Shown piece by piece: positions 1 through 9,777 of a stretch of DNA of 64,000 nt. The translations under genes were made by a program, and so were the position numbers. The notes under the pieces are model-generated. The model was given only the letters and a program-made list of their open reading frames with translations, searched no databases and was not told the origin of the DNA. The DNA lies in assembly GCF_024138395.1 (NCBI RefSeq), contig NZ_JAMYDU010000006.1, forward strand, positions 1 through 64,000. The letters are read 5' to 3'. How positions within the stretch are numbered: the first letter of the stretch is position 1; each line of letters starts with the position of its first letter. The stretch comes from Pseudomonas mandelii. Its GTDB lineage: Bacteria; Pseudomonadota; Gammaproteobacteria; Pseudomonadales; Pseudomonadaceae.

Positions 1-1738
1 AGGTGCCGGTATTCGTACCGGCAATGCTCCAGGTGGCGGTGGCGGCATGATCGATGTCGGCCGAACTGAACTGGCCGTTGACGCTAAGCGTGGTGTCTTC
101 CTGCACCGCGCCGGCATCGTTACCTGTCGCGAAACTGAGCACGGGCGCATCGTTAGTGCCGGTGATAGTGATGGTGACAGTCTGCTCCGCCGAAGCAGCG
201 TTAGCCGCGCCGCTGTCGTCGGTGGCGACCACCGCATACGAGAAGGTGATGGTTTCACCCGCAGCGAGGAAGTCGAGGTTTTGATTGCTGCTGTAGTCCC
301 AGCTGTTCTGATCGACCGAGAAACCGGCCACCAATGCCGAGGCCACGCTCGCATTGAGCGTGCCACCGCTCCAGGCGATGTCGCCGTTGGCAGTCTGCGA
401 CACGGTCACGGTGTCGATGCTGTCCAGATCGGCAAAGCTCAAGGCGCCGCTGTCGCTCAGGGTAGCCGTGCCGTTGCCTTCGCTCATCGCGCCGGTGCTG
501 TCGACAATCGTCAGCGTCGGTTGGTCGTTGGTGCCAGTGAGGGTAATGGTCACGGTCTGAACCGCGCCGTCGCCAATCGCGACGTTATAGGTTTGGGTGA
601 CGCTCTGGCCTTCGCCGAGGAACTGCAGGGCGGCGTTGTCCACCGCGAAGTTCCAGCCTAGCGAACCACTGCCCGTACCGGTGCTGTCGCTCAGGGGATT
701 GGTGGTGAAGCTACCCAGATAGCCGGAAGCGCCCGGTGTGACAGTGACGCTATGGGTGTCGATCAGGTCGACGTCGGTGAAGGTGATGCTGCCGCTGGCC
801 GCGTAGTCGCCGCTGTCTTCTCCGGCATCGCCGGTCTGCACGCCGCTGGTGATTTGCACCTGGTCGTTGGTGCCGGTGATGGTGATGGTTACATTCTGCG
901 TGGTCGACGAGCCGTGCCCGTCACTGATGGTGACCACATAGGTTTCAGTAGCAGTCTGCCCCTGGGCCAGGTATTGGGCTGCCGCATTATTCAGGGTGTA
1001 AGTCCAGTTAACGGTGCCGTCGGCGGCGTTGGCCGCTTCAGTCACGGGGGCAAGGGCGAAGTTGCCCAGCGCTGTGGCATTGCCTCCCGCCGCGACGAAA
1101 GAGGCGGTGTGCGTGTCACTCAGGTCTACGTCGCTAAAGGCGATTGTGCCTGTCGTGCTCAGCGAGTCGGTCGGGCTCGACGTGGTGGTCGCATCTTCGG
1201 TGACCGTGCCGGCCTGCACGCCGATGTTCATCGTCACACTGTCATTCACACCCGCGAACTGCACCTGCGCGGTGGCCCAACTGAGCGTGCCGTTGCCGAG
1301 GCGAATCGCATAGGTAAAGCTGTCCGTCAGGGATCCTCCAGCAGCAAGCGACTGAAGTTGTGCCTTGAAAGTCGTCGACAACGTAGCGGCGTCATAGCCG
1401 ACTTTGCCATCCGCCGTAATCCAGATCTTTGCCCCGTTGAAACTGGTGTCAGTACTCGTCGCCTCAATTCTGCCCGTGTCCTGGATCAGGAGGTCGGCCG
1501 GTGCATAAACCTTGGTGGCAGTCGACAGACTGGTCGCGTTATCGAGTGACCACAGTGTCTTTGCGCTGCCGCCGAGGTCATTGGACATGACGTTCAGGTA
1601 CATGACCCCGAGCAGGTCTTCGGTGATGGTCGCGGTGCCCGTGCCAGTAACTCCGGTAGTGAAAATGTCGTCCTGCGCCTGCGGCGTGTTGGAAAGCGAA
1701 GTAACGGTGCCGCCGCTGGTCGTTGTGGTGGTAGCCAT
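1..1738 (-). CDS. Large VCBS-repeat secreted adhesin, N-terminal part (cut by window edge)
   Basis: An open minus-strand frame runs from an ATG at 1738 to the window edge without a stop, so at least 579 residues are present and the C-terminus is missing. The start has a good ribosome site (GGGAG about 6 nt upstream). The first 20 residues are rich in Thr and Ser and show no Sec signal. After an Asp-rich N-terminal region (about residues 20-160) come repeated modules of about 100-120 residues. Each ends in a 'VTITITGTND'-type motif and carries 'FTDVDL.DTH' and 'YLAQGQ' motifs, the signature of VCBS domains in giant type I-secreted adhesins. By family knowledge such proteins are exported by an ABC/MFP/TolC system and act in biofilm or surface attachment; the secretion signal would lie in the missing part. 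No LapA-type retention module was recognised at this N-terminus. Confident as to family, not as to function. Confidence 0.88.
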   Translation of the reverse strand, partial: MATTTTTSGGTVTSLSNTPQAQDDIFTTGVTGTGTATITEDLLGVMYLNVMSNDLGGSAKTLWSLDNATSLSTATKVYAPADLLIQDTGRIEATSTDTSFNGAKIWITADGKVGYDAATLSTTFKAQLQSLAAGGSLTDSFTYAIRLGNGTLSWATAQVQFAGVNDSVTMNIGVQAGTVTEDATTTSSPTDSLSTTGTIAFSDVDLSDTHTASFVAAGGNATALGNFALAPVTEAANAADGTVNWTYTLNNAAAQYLAQGQTATETYVVTISDGHGSSTTQNVTITITGTNDQVQITSGVQTGDAGEDSGDYAASGSITFTDVDLIDTHSVTVTPGASGYLGSFTTNPLSDSTGTGSGSLGWNFAVDNAALQFLGEGQSVTQTYNVAIGDGAVQTVTITLTGTNDQPTLTIVDSTGAMSEGNGTATLSDSGALSFADLDSIDTVTVSQTANGDIAWSGGTLNASVASALVAGFSVDQNSWDYSSNQNLDFLAAGETITFSYAVVATDDSGAANAASAEQTVTITITGTNDAPVLSFATGNDAGAVQEDTTLSVNGQFSSADIDHAATATWSIAGTNTGT

Positions 1739-2365
1739 GTCTTTCTCCCGAGAGTGCCAGTTTTTTATTTTTAGAATCGTTGGGGACTGCTAACAGGACG
1801 AAGTCCCGTTCTTGCACTGCTCAGGTTGTTCAGGAGCGGTGCGAGGCGGCCGCCGGACATCGTCCGCCAGCTGGGGTTGCGCTGCACATGGCACGCGATC
1901 GACTGAGAGTGCCCATAGGGAAGGGACTCCTGGAGAAAGGCTGGGTGAGGCCGTGTTTTGGGGTAGCACCGACTCAGGGATACGGCCTTTCCTGATATCA
2001 GTTTGATGTGTGTTTAGTTGTGGGCTCAGGCTTTGTAAAGGTGTTAAGCGAAGGTAACAGTACGATGTGCCAATATTCCGACAAGTGGATGTTTTGGTGT
2101 CAATATTATGTCGATCTGTTTTTGGCGAAAAGGCTGCAGACACTCAACACGGGTGTGGCTCAAATGAGCTGAAACCCTTATGCGGCATGGGCTGGCTGCG
2201 TCATACCCAGTGCTGGGACATCTTCGAATTGCAGCGTCAGCTGTTAAAAAAGCCCTGTCAGGGCAATTCCTCCGGCGGTTTTTTTGGTGCCCGAACCACC
2301 CGACGACCTACATGGAAAGTCAGTCATTGCTGTGCCTTACTGCTCACTCCACAAGGAGCCCGGCA
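1739..2365. other. Intergenic region upstream of the adhesin and of the 2366 gene
   Basis: No convincing gene is seen in these 627 bases. Short open frames lack ribosome sites and coding character. A perfect GC-rich palindrome (GCCCTGTCAGGGC, 2252-2264) preceded by six A residues and followed within 20 nt by seven T residues may be a weak terminator or attenuator. The region must carry the promoters of the adhesin (minus) and of the hypothetical gene (plus), but neither could be placed with confidence. Confidence 0.4.
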
Positions 2366-2905
2366 ATGCGACACAGAGGCGCGCAGTTCTGGTTATGGAC
2401 CGATAACCGGTTACCTCTACACATCCATGAAGAAGTGCTTAGCGACGGGATGCAGGTGGAAGTGCGGGCGCGGGTGAGCCATGAGGGGGTCACCCAGGTG
2501 TTCATTGGTATTTACGATGATCATGGGATCATGCTGTGTGAGGAGTTTCACGACAGGGATCGCGATGAGTCTTACTGCGCGGCGTTACAGTGGGGCGCTC
2601 GGCGCGCCAGGGATATTGTGGCGGACACGCAGGGGTTCGTCGCACCGCATCGGGTGCAGTTGACGCTAGGCCCGGTCATCACCGATGAGTCGGTGCTGGC
2701 GCTGCGGCGGATGGAAATGAGCGAATATGAGCGTTTCAAGCTCAGCTGCGACGACGCATGGAAGGAATATCTGGCCGCCAAAGCGGCCATGTTGGACCTC
2801 ATGCGTGCGCCCAAGGTCGATCCCAAGGTCTGGGCAGACCACAAGGAGCGTCTGAGGCAGGCAATCGACCGGCGCGTCTGCGTGCAACGCACCTATTTAC
2901 GTTGA
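2366..2905 (+). CDS. Conserved hypothetical protein (179 aa)
   Basis: The family was not recognised. The frame is open further upstream, but the ATG at 2366 has AAGGAG 7 nt before it and starts a more natural protein. The product is soluble with no signal peptide or membrane segment. The N-terminal half (residues about 10-95) is predicted as mainly beta, with the sequences 'FIGIYDDHG' and 'RDRDESYCAALQWG'. The C-terminal half is charged and helical (about 110-179). Its stop lies only 15 bp from the 3' end of the convergent CheB-CheR kinase gene. It stands alone between two larger transcription units, so context gives no clue to its job. Confidence 0.7.
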   Translation: MRHRGAQFWLWTDNRLPLHIHEEVLSDGMQVEVRARVSHEGVTQVFIGIYDDHGIMLCEEFHDRDRDESYCAALQWGARRARDIVADTQGFVAPHRVQLTLGPVITDESVLALRRMEMSEYERFKLSCDDAWKEYLAAKAAMLDLMRAPKVDPKVWADHKERLRQAIDRRVCVQRTYLR

Positions 2906-2920
2906 GCCATTACCGGCCCC

Positions 2921-5900
2921 TCAGGTCTGTGGCTGGCGCAGGGTCTCGATGGTTGCGATCAAGTCATCGTAGGAAACCGGTTTTCCAATGTGCTGGTTAA
3001 AGCCCGATTGACGGGCCTTTTTTACGTCGCTGCTGGAGCCATAACCGGTCAGGGCAATGGCTGGCACATCCTTGGCGAGCGGCAACTGACGCAGTGCATT
3101 CATCAGCTCATGGCCGTTCATGACCGGCATGCCCAAATCCGAAATGATCAGGTCGAAACGGGTGCTCTTCGCCGCGTCCAGAGCCGCCACCGGACGATCG
3201 AAAGCAATGACTTCGGCGTCTTCCATTTCCAGTAGCATCTTCAAGGTTTCCAGCACCTCGGCAGAGTCGTCGACCAGCAGGATCGTCAAGCCGCTCAATC
3301 TTCCTGACGCCTCGTCGATCGGGGGCGCAGCTTGCGTGTCACCTTCGACGTTGGCCAGCGGCAAGTAAACGCTGAAGGTACAGCCCGCCCCGATGCCCGG
3401 AGAACTCACCTCAACCGTCCCTCGTTGTGCTTCTGTCAATTGACGGACCAGTGACAAGCCGATGCCCAGCCCCTCACGTTGGTGGTTGGTGTGCTGTGTC
3501 TCAGCCTGCCCGAACAGGTCGAATACGTGTTCAAGGTTCTCGGCCGCAATGCCGGTGCCGTTGTCTTTGACGTCGAGCCGCGCCATGTTCCCGGCCTTGC
3601 TCGCGATCAATTGCACGTGGCCATTGGGTGGGGTGAATTTCAGTGCATTGTTCACCAGGTTCCAGATGATCTGTTCCAGGCGCGTCGGATCGGCATGGAC
3701 CAGCAACGGCTCCGACGGTACTTGCAAGTCGACGGTGGTGCTGTGTTGATCATTGAGGACGACGTGGTAAATATCGCGCAGCACACCGGCCAGATCCACG
3801 GCGATCGGCTTCAACTTCAGCTTGCCGGTACGGACACGGGCGACGTCCAGCAGATCATCGATGATCCGCGCCTGGCTGCTGACGGCATCGCAGATGGTGT
3901 TGACCGCTTTGGCGGCCGGTGCCACCGACTTGGTCACCGGCATACGCCTGAGCAGTTCGGCATTGAGCTGGATCAGGTTCAGCGGGTGTTTGAGTTCGTG
4001 GGACATGACCGCGAAGAACTCATCCTTGAGGTAATTGGTGTTCAGCGTCTCGGCCAGTTGTTGGCTTTGCTCTTCATGCTGGCGTTTGTGACCGGTCAGG
4101 TCCCGGGCGATTTTCACGTAGCCCTGAAGGTGATCACCGGTGAGCAGGGTTACTTCGCCGCTGCAATAGAAGCGGCTGCCATCCTTGCGCAGGTGCCAGC
4201 GTTCATCTTCGGAACGGCCCTGGGTGCGTGCCCCCAGCAGTTCGGTTTCGGGCACGCCAGAGGCGCGGTCCTCGGCGGAAAAAATGAAGTCGTAATAAGC
4301 GCCTTCGGCCTCGGCCTTGCTGTAGCCGAAGATCACCTCGGCGCCTTTGTTCCAGCTGGTGATCACGCCCTGTTCATCGAGGGTGATGATCGCGTAGTCG
4401 CGGGTGCTTTCGGCCACCAGGCGCATGCGTTCTTCGCCCAGGCGCAGTTCTTCTTCGGCCGCGCGGCGTTTGGTGATATCGATGAACGTCAGCACGGTGC
4501 CGTCGATATGGTCTTCGCTGGAGCGGTAGGGCAGCAGGCGGGCGATGTACCAGCGGTTGTCGGTGCTGCTGACTTCCCGTTCGATCATGTTCAATGATTC
4601 GAACACCAGTGCGGCATCACTCGCCAGGTCGTCGTAGTGCAGACGATGCGTGATATCGAGCAGGGAACGGCCGGTATCCATCGGCAACATGCTGAAAATG
4701 TCGGTGGCGCGCGGGGTGAACCACTTGATCCGCATGCTGCGGTCGACAAAGACCGTGGCAATGTCGGTGGAGGCGATCAGATTGGTCAGGTAGTCATTGA
4801 TCTTGTCGGTTTCTTCGACTTTGGTTTTTAGCTCGTAGTTGACTGTCAGCAACTCTTCGTTGATCGATTGCAGCTCTTCCTTGCTGGTTTCCAGCTCTTC
4901 GGTGGCCGAGCGCAGTTCTTCGTTGATCGCCTGCATTTCTTCGTTGGAAGCTTTCAGTTCTTCACTGGAAATTTCCGATTGTTCAATGGTGTCTTGCAAA
5001 TGCAGCTTGGTGCGCTGCAGTTCACGCTCCAGGTTGGACAGTACCTGGCTCTCGGTTTGCAGTTGGGTCGTGGCCTTCTGAGAAGGATCGACTTCGACTT
5101 CCTCGAAAATCACCAGGACGAACTCGCCATCCGACTCTTCATCCTTGTAGGGCTGCACTTGCAGGCTGACGTTATAACGCCGGTCTTCGCGCTTGAACGG
5201 CACCTCGCGGGATTTGACGGCGATGCCGTTCTGATGGGCCTGAAACAGCGAGGTGCGGATTTCCAGGCGCAGTTCCGGAAGAATCAGCGTCAGCAGATTG
5301 CGTGACAATTCACCGCCCACATGCCGAAGGAAACGCCCGGCACCTTCGCTCATGTGCAAGATGTCGGCGTTGGCATCGACGATTATGCTCGGTGGAGCCG
5401 CGCGTTCGAGGGCGCGCAGGTGGATGTCGGCGAAAGACAGCTTTCTCTGCACTGCATTTTGGGGGGCCTGAAGGGAAGTGTTGGTGCGCACATAACCGCC
5501 GCGCGGCACGGTGGGTGTGCGACGGCTATTGGTGGTGCCGGTCTTGGCGCGGAAGATCCGGTTGCGTTTGTCCACCGGCGTGAATAGCTCATAACAAGCC
5601 TCTGCGCTTTCGGAAGAACCCAGGAATAGAAAACCGCCGGGCCGCAATGCAAAGTGGAACATCTGAAGAATTTCGCGCTGTACCTCGCGATCCAGATAGA
5701 TCAACAAGTTACGGCAAACAATCAGGTCGATTTGTGAAAAGGGCGGGTCAGACAACAGGCTGTGTTTGGCGAACAACACCTTTTCGCGGATTTCCTTGCG
5801 AATCCGAAAGTGTTCACTTTCCTTGACGAAATAATGCCGTAGCCGCGTTGGTGGCACATCGGTGACGATGGCTTGCGGGTACAGACCCGCCCGGCCGAAG

Positions 5901-7054
5901 CTGATGGCGCGTTCGTCGATGTCGGTGGCGAAAACCTGCAGCGAGGCCTGGCTGGCCTCCAATTGCAGCTGATCGTTGACCAGCATCGCCAGGCTGTAGG
6001 CTTCTTCGCCGGTAGAGCAGCCGGCCGACCACACCCGAATCTCCTCTTTCTCAGGTTGCGCCGACACCGCGGCCTTGACCAATTGCGGCACGATATCGCG
6101 CTCCAGCGCTTCGAAGGCTTCGCGATCGCGGAAGAAGTTGGTCACACCGATCAGCATGTCCGCCAGCAGCGCTTTGGTTTCTTCGGGGTTGTCTTGCAGG
6201 TAGCGGTAATAAGCCCCCAGATCTGGCTGGGCAGTGACCTGCATGCGGCGCTCGATCCGCCGCAATACCGTCGCGCGTTTATAGTGCTTGAAGTCATGCC
6301 CGGTGCCCGTGCGCAACTGGATCAGGATGTCGTGGAGCATTTGTTCGGCGAACGCTGCATCGCGCTCGGTCCTGGGGGCGAGGGTTTGAAGTTCCGGGTC
6401 ATTGGCGGCGGGTAAAGTGATTTCCCGGGAGTTGTGCCACAGGTCCAGCAGTTTTTGCGGCATTTCCACCACGGGTAACACCAGATCGACCATACCAGTC
6501 TCGATGGCCGCTCGGGGCATGCCGTCGAACTCGGCATCTTCCGGCACCTGGGCCAGGGTGATACCGCCCTGTTCCTTGATGCGCGACAAGCCGACCGCGC
6601 CGTCGGAGCCGGTGCCCGAGAGCACCAGGCAGAAGGCGCGCTCGCGGTGCACTTGGGCCAGATCGCGGAAGAACAGATCGATCGAGGCGTGGCGTCCCAG
6701 CTGCGGGTCGTTGTCACTGACCTCAAGGTTGCCGTCATTCATCGTCAGCCGCTGCGCTGGTGAGATGACGTATACCCGGTTTTTCTCGATCGGCACGGTT
6801 TCGGTGACCTGCAGGACCGGCATCCGGGTCGATTCCTGGATGATCTTGTCAGCGATGCTTTGGTGGTCGGGCGACAGATGAAGAATGATCACAAACGCCA
6901 TGCCGTTGTCATTAGGCATGTTCTGGAAGAACAATTTAATGGCCTGGAGCCCGCCTGCCGACGCCCCGATGCCTACCACCGGAAAGTCCAGGGTGCTGGG
7001 ACTCAAGGCCTGTCGCTCGGGAGCCGTGGCCGAAGGCTTGGAGGTGGTGGTCAT
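2921..7054 (-). CDS. CheB-CheR-PAS hybrid histidine kinase with C-terminal receiver (1,377 aa)
   Basis: A multidomain cytoplasmic signalling protein. Residues about 22-200 are a CheB methylesterase domain with its Ser32, His59 and Asp151 triad (GASAGG, HLSPDH, GTGSDG) and no N-terminal receiver. Residues about 235-505 are a CheR methyltransferase with the SAM motif GCSTGEEAYSL (345-355) and 'CRNLLIYL'. Residues about 665-755 form a coiled coil of 'EEL' repeats. Two PAS domains follow (about 756-865 and 875-990), then HisKA with His1019 (MSHELKHP), HATPase_c, and a receiver with phospho-acceptor Asp1306 (IISDLGMP). The upstream in-frame Met at 7093 has no ribosome site; MTTTSKPS at 7054 was chosen. 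All catalytic residues seem intact, so it may both methylate or demethylate and phosphorylate. It faces the receiver-TPR gene at 7440 across 385 bp. The family is known in Pseudomonas and rhizobia, but its targets are mostly unknown. Confidence 0.93.
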   Translation of the reverse strand: MTTTSKPSATAPERQALSPSTLDFPVVGIGASAGGLQAIKLFFQNMPNDNGMAFVIILHLSPDHQSIADKIIQESTRMPVLQVTETVPIEKNRVYVISPAQRLTMNDGNLEVSDNDPQLGRHASIDLFFRDLAQVHRERAFCLVLSGTGSDGAVGLSRIKEQGGITLAQVPEDAEFDGMPRAAIETGMVDLVLPVVEMPQKLLDLWHNSREITLPAANDPELQTLAPRTERDAAFAEQMLHDILIQLRTGTGHDFKHYKRATVLRRIERRMQVTAQPDLGAYYRYLQDNPEETKALLADMLIGVTNFFRDREAFEALERDIVPQLVKAAVSAQPEKEEIRVWSAGCSTGEEAYSLAMLVNDQLQLEASQASLQVFATDIDERAISFGRAGLYPQAIVTDVPPTRLRHYFVKESEHFRIRKEIREKVLFAKHSLLSDPPFSQIDLIVCRNLLIYLDREVQREILQMFHFALRPGGFLFLGSSESAEACYELFTPVDKRNRIFRAKTGTTNSRRTPTVPRGGYVRTNTSLQAPQNAVQRKLSFADIHLRALERAAPPSIIVDANADILHMSEGAGRFLRHVGGELSRNLLTLILPELRLEIRTSLFQAHQNGIAVKSREVPFKREDRRYNVSLQVQPYKDEESDGEFVLVIFEEVEVDPSQKATTQLQTESQVLSNLERELQRTKLHLQDTIEQSEISSEELKASNEEMQAINEELRSATEELETSKEELQSINEELLTVNYELKTKVEETDKINDYLTNLIASTDIATVFVDRSMRIKWFTPRATDIFSMLPMDTGRSLLDITHRLHYDDLASDAALVFESLNMIEREVSSTDNRWYIARLLPYRSSEDHIDGTVLTFIDITKRRAAEEELRLGEERMRLVAESTRDYAIITLDEQGVITSWNKGAEVIFGYSKAEAEGAYYDFIFSAEDRASGVPETELLGARTQGRSEDERWHLRKDGSRFYCSGEVTLLTGDHLQGYVKIARDLTGHKRQHEEQSQQLAETLNTNYLKDEFFAVMSHELKHPLNLIQLNAELLRRMPVTKSVAPAAKAVNTICDAVSSQARIIDDLLDVARVRTGKLKLKPIAVDLAGVLRDIYHVVLNDQHSTTVDLQVPSEPLLVHADPTRLEQIIWNLVNNALKFTPPNGHVQLIASKAGNMARLDVKDNGTGIAAENLEHVFDLFGQAETQHTNHQREGLGIGLSLVRQLTEAQRGTVEVSSPGIGAGCTFSVYLPLANVEGDTQAAPPIDEASGRLSGLTILLVDDSAEVLETLKMLLEMEDAEVIAFDRPVAALDAAKSTRFDLIISDLGMPVMNGHELMNALRQLPLAKDVPAIALTGYGSSSDVKKARQSGFNQHIGKPVSYDDLIATIETLRQPQT

Positions 7055-7439
7055 TTCATTCTGCCTTTGCTGGCGATGTAAAACGCTTTGCATGCAAGCG
7101 GGTATAAAAAACGCGGGTCATAAAACAGGATAATCCCGTTTTTCAATAACACCTTCAATTATTTAGCGTGCGTTTAGGGCCCTATATAAGTTTTTGACAG
7201 CAAATGCGCAATTGCACTCCCGCTGCTTCAAGGGAACGCGACTACTGGCCGATAACCCGAACAGTCGTTGTCATTTTTACTTCTGGCGGCCGGCAATTGT
7301 CATCACGGGTTTATGCGAAATCGCTTGATAGCCTATGGCCTCTCGCTATCATCTGCGCGCCAAAAAAGGGCCGCGAAGCTGCATGCGCCCGTGTGGTTTG
7401 TCTTTGGGTTGTTCTTCTTAAATTGCCTGGAAATCTTCG
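7055..7439. other. Divergent intergenic region between two signalling units
   Basis: No gene is seen. The 385 bases must hold the promoters of the hybrid kinase (minus) and of the receiver-TPR operon (plus). A TTGACA at 7194-7199 resembles a -35 element on the plus strand, but no good -10 lies at the right distance. The stretch 7100-7200 is AT-rich against its surroundings, as promoter regions often are. Confidence 0.35.
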
Positions 7440-9044
7440 ATGCTGTCGTATCACCAAAAGAGTTTTCTGATCGTCGATGATTTCTCGGATTTCCGCAGTT
7501 CCGTCAGGTCCATGCTGCGGGAGCTGGGCGTCAAGGAGGTCGACACCGCCGATACCGGTGAACAGGCGCTGCGCATGTGCTCGCAGAAGTCCTACGACTT
7601 TATTCTCCAGGACTTTCACTTGGGCGACGGCAAGAAGAACGGTCAGCAGGTGCTGGAAGACCTGATGATCGAGAAGCTGATCAGCCATGAAAGTGTGTTT
7701 GTCATGGTCACCGCCGAAACCAGCCAGGCCATGGTGCTCAGCGCGCTGGAGCACGAGCCTGATGCTTACCTGACCAAGCCGTTCAACCGTTCCGGCCTGG
7801 CTCAGCGCCTGGAGCGACTGGAACAGCGCAAGACCTTGCTCAAACCGATCCTGCAAGCCCTTGACCGGGGCAAACCGGTTGAAGTGCTCAATGCCTGTAT
7901 CGCCCTGTGCAAACAGGACATTCGTTATTCGCCGCTGTGCCTGCGTTACCGCGCCGATGCGTTGCGCGACTTGAATCAGAACGAAGCGCTGGAGCGTCTG
8001 TACGACAGCATCATTGCTGATCGGCCATTGCCGTGGGCGTTTGCCGGGTTGGGTCAGTTGCTGTTCAAACGCGGTCAGGTCAGCCAGGCCAAGGGTGTTT
8101 ATGAGAAAGCCCTGAAAGTCTTCCCGATGATGCCGGCCCTCTACGACGGCATGGCCGATGTGCTGGTCGCCGAAGGCGACACCAAGGGGGCGCAGAGAGT
8201 CTTGGAAGAGGCCATTCGCCTGTCGCCACTGGCGGTGCGCCGACAAGCGTTGTTGGGCAAGCTGGCGATGGCCAACGAGGATTTCGACACGGCCTCAAAA
8301 GCCTATCGTCAGGCTGTGGCCCAAGGGGCGCAGTCACGTTTCAAGGATGCGGAAAGCAACCTCGGCCTGGCCCACGCCTTGATCAGCAAAGGCAGTGAAA
8401 AGGGGCTGGACACTCGGACCCGGCTGGAAATCAATACCACGCTGAGTGCGGTGGCGAAGGAGAACCCTTCCGATCCTGGCTTGCAGATTCGTGCGCGTCT
8501 GATGAAAGCCACCAGCCTGCTGCTCAACGATGCCGAAACCGCCGAGAAGCTCACCGAGCAGGCAATGATGCGCCTCGATGGCATGGAGCAGTTCATGAGC
8601 GCCGAAGCGGCGCTGCTGGTCGCCAAGCAGCTGCAAATGCTCGGGCAGGCGAGTGCCGGCGCTTCGATGCTGAAAAACTGTGCGGAGATCTACGGCGACG
8701 ATCCGACCGTGATGAAAGGCATCGCCAAGCTGACCGACGACCCGACGATTCTCAACTCGGGCAACGCGGCCGCCGACCTCAACCGTCAGGGCGTGCGGGT
8801 GTACAAGACCGGCAATCTGGTGGAGGCCCGGGATGTGTTCCGCAAAGCCCTGGCGCTGCAGCCGAAGAACATCAGTATTGCCCTGAACATGGCGCAGTCG
8901 TTGCTGCATGGCACCGATACCAGCGTGCCGTCGGCCGAGCTGGAAGAATGCCGCGCCTGCCTGAAAACCGTCGGCCTGATGCCCGATACCGACGCGCGTT
9001 ATCCGCGCTACCAGAAACTGAAAATCAAGGCGTTCGGCGAATGA
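7440..9044 (+). CDS. Response regulator receiver with TPR output domain (534 aa)
   Basis: Residues about 7-125 are a CheY-type receiver with acidic residues Asp13-Asp14, phospho-acceptor Asp58 (FILQDFHLG) and Lys113 in 'YLTKPF'. From about residue 140 to the end the protein consists of tetratricopeptide-like helical repeats (for example 'RYRADALRDLNQNEALERL' and 'GVRVYKTGNLVEARDVF'), with no DNA-binding or enzymatic domain. Output is therefore likely by protein-protein contact. The ATG of the next gene overlaps its stop (ATGA), giving a coupled receiver/kinase-like pair. By position opposite the CheB-CheR hybrid kinase it may receive phosphate from that protein or from the 9041 product; this is inference. 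Receiver-TPR proteins are known in Pseudomonas, but their partners are poorly defined. Confidence 0.88.
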   Translation: MLSYHQKSFLIVDDFSDFRSSVRSMLRELGVKEVDTADTGEQALRMCSQKSYDFILQDFHLGDGKKNGQQVLEDLMIEKLISHESVFVMVTAETSQAMVLSALEHEPDAYLTKPFNRSGLAQRLERLEQRKTLLKPILQALDRGKPVEVLNACIALCKQDIRYSPLCLRYRADALRDLNQNEALERLYDSIIADRPLPWAFAGLGQLLFKRGQVSQAKGVYEKALKVFPMMPALYDGMADVLVAEGDTKGAQRVLEEAIRLSPLAVRRQALLGKLAMANEDFDTASKAYRQAVAQGAQSRFKDAESNLGLAHALISKGSEKGLDTRTRLEINTTLSAVAKENPSDPGLQIRARLMKATSLLLNDAETAEKLTEQAMMRLDGMEQFMSAEAALLVAKQLQMLGQASAGASMLKNCAEIYGDDPTVMKGIAKLTDDPTILNSGNAAADLNRQGVRVYKTGNLVEARDVFRKALALQPKNISIALNMAQSLLHGTDTSVPSAELEECRACLKTVGLMPDTDARYPRYQKLKIKAFGE

Positions 9045-9733
9045 TCGACAACGAACCGTCACTCGACTTTTCCACGGTGATTGCCTCCACCGTCCACGAT
9101 ATGAAGAACTCACTGGCCATGCTGATGCAGGCGCACAGCCAATGGCTGGCGCGTTTGCCCGATCCCGAGCGACACACCCCGGAGCAGGGCGTGATCGACT
9201 TCGAGTTCGCCCACCTCAATGGCATGCTGGTGCAGTTGCTGGGGCTGTACAAACTCGGCGTCAACCAGATGCCGTTGCAGCCGGCCTACCATGAGCTGGA
9301 TGATTTCATTGAGGCGCAACTGGCGGCTCATCAAGAAGTATTCGCCAGCCGCGGCATCATTGCGACCTATGAAGTGGACCCGTTGAGTCCACTGGGTTTC
9401 TTCGACCGGGAGCTGGTTGCCTCGGTGCTCGCCAACAGCATCAACAACGCCATTCGTTACGCCCGTCATGCCTTGTTGATCAGCGTCAGCGATGAGGCCG
9501 GGCAACTGGTACTGACCATCAATGACGATGGCGAGGGTTATCCGCCCGAGATGATCGAGCGTCAGGCCGATTACGTGCAGGGCATCAACCACAGCAGTGG
9601 CAGTACTGGCCTGGGGTTGTACTTTGCCGGGCGGATTGCCGCTTTGCACCAGCGCAATGGCGTGGGTGGACGCACCGAAATCAGCAATGGCGGCCCATTG
9701 GGCGGCGGCGTGTTCAGCCTGTATCTCGCCTGA
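9041..9733 (+). CDS. Small histidine-kinase-like protein (230 aa)
   Basis: The frame is open upstream, but the ATG at 9041 overlaps the stop of the receiver-TPR gene by 4 nt (ATGA), the usual form of translational coupling. Residues about 10-75 are a helical dimerisation region with a conserved His19 in 'VHDMKNSL'. Residues about 95-230 are an HATPase_c domain with N-box 'NSINNAIRYA', G1 box 'DDGEGYPP' and G2 box 'STGLGLYFA'. There is no sensor, transmembrane or PAS domain, so it is a cytoplasmic kinase or phosphatase that must be informed by another protein. It probably serves the upstream receiver-TPR protein. Confidence is high for the fold, moderate for kinase activity. Confidence 0.85.
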   Translation: MIDNEPSLDFSTVIASTVHDMKNSLAMLMQAHSQWLARLPDPERHTPEQGVIDFEFAHLNGMLVQLLGLYKLGVNQMPLQPAYHELDDFIEAQLAAHQEVFASRGIIATYEVDPLSPLGFFDRELVASVLANSINNAIRYARHALLISVSDEAGQLVLTINDDGEGYPPEMIERQADYVQGINHSSGSTGLGLYFAGRIAALHQRNGVGGRTEISNGGPLGGGVFSLYLA

Positions 9734-9777
9734 ACAATAACTCCTGCGTACGCCGTTTCTGACTTGGAATACTGACC

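Noticed and set aside
47..1549. Plus-strand open frames over the adhesin gene
   Set aside because: Shadows of the minus-strand VCBS repeats; the minus frame has the repeat pattern and a ribosome site.
7191..7239. Sigma-70 promoter for the receiver-TPR gene
   Set aside because: TTGACA is present, but no acceptable -10 element lies 16-18 bp downstream.
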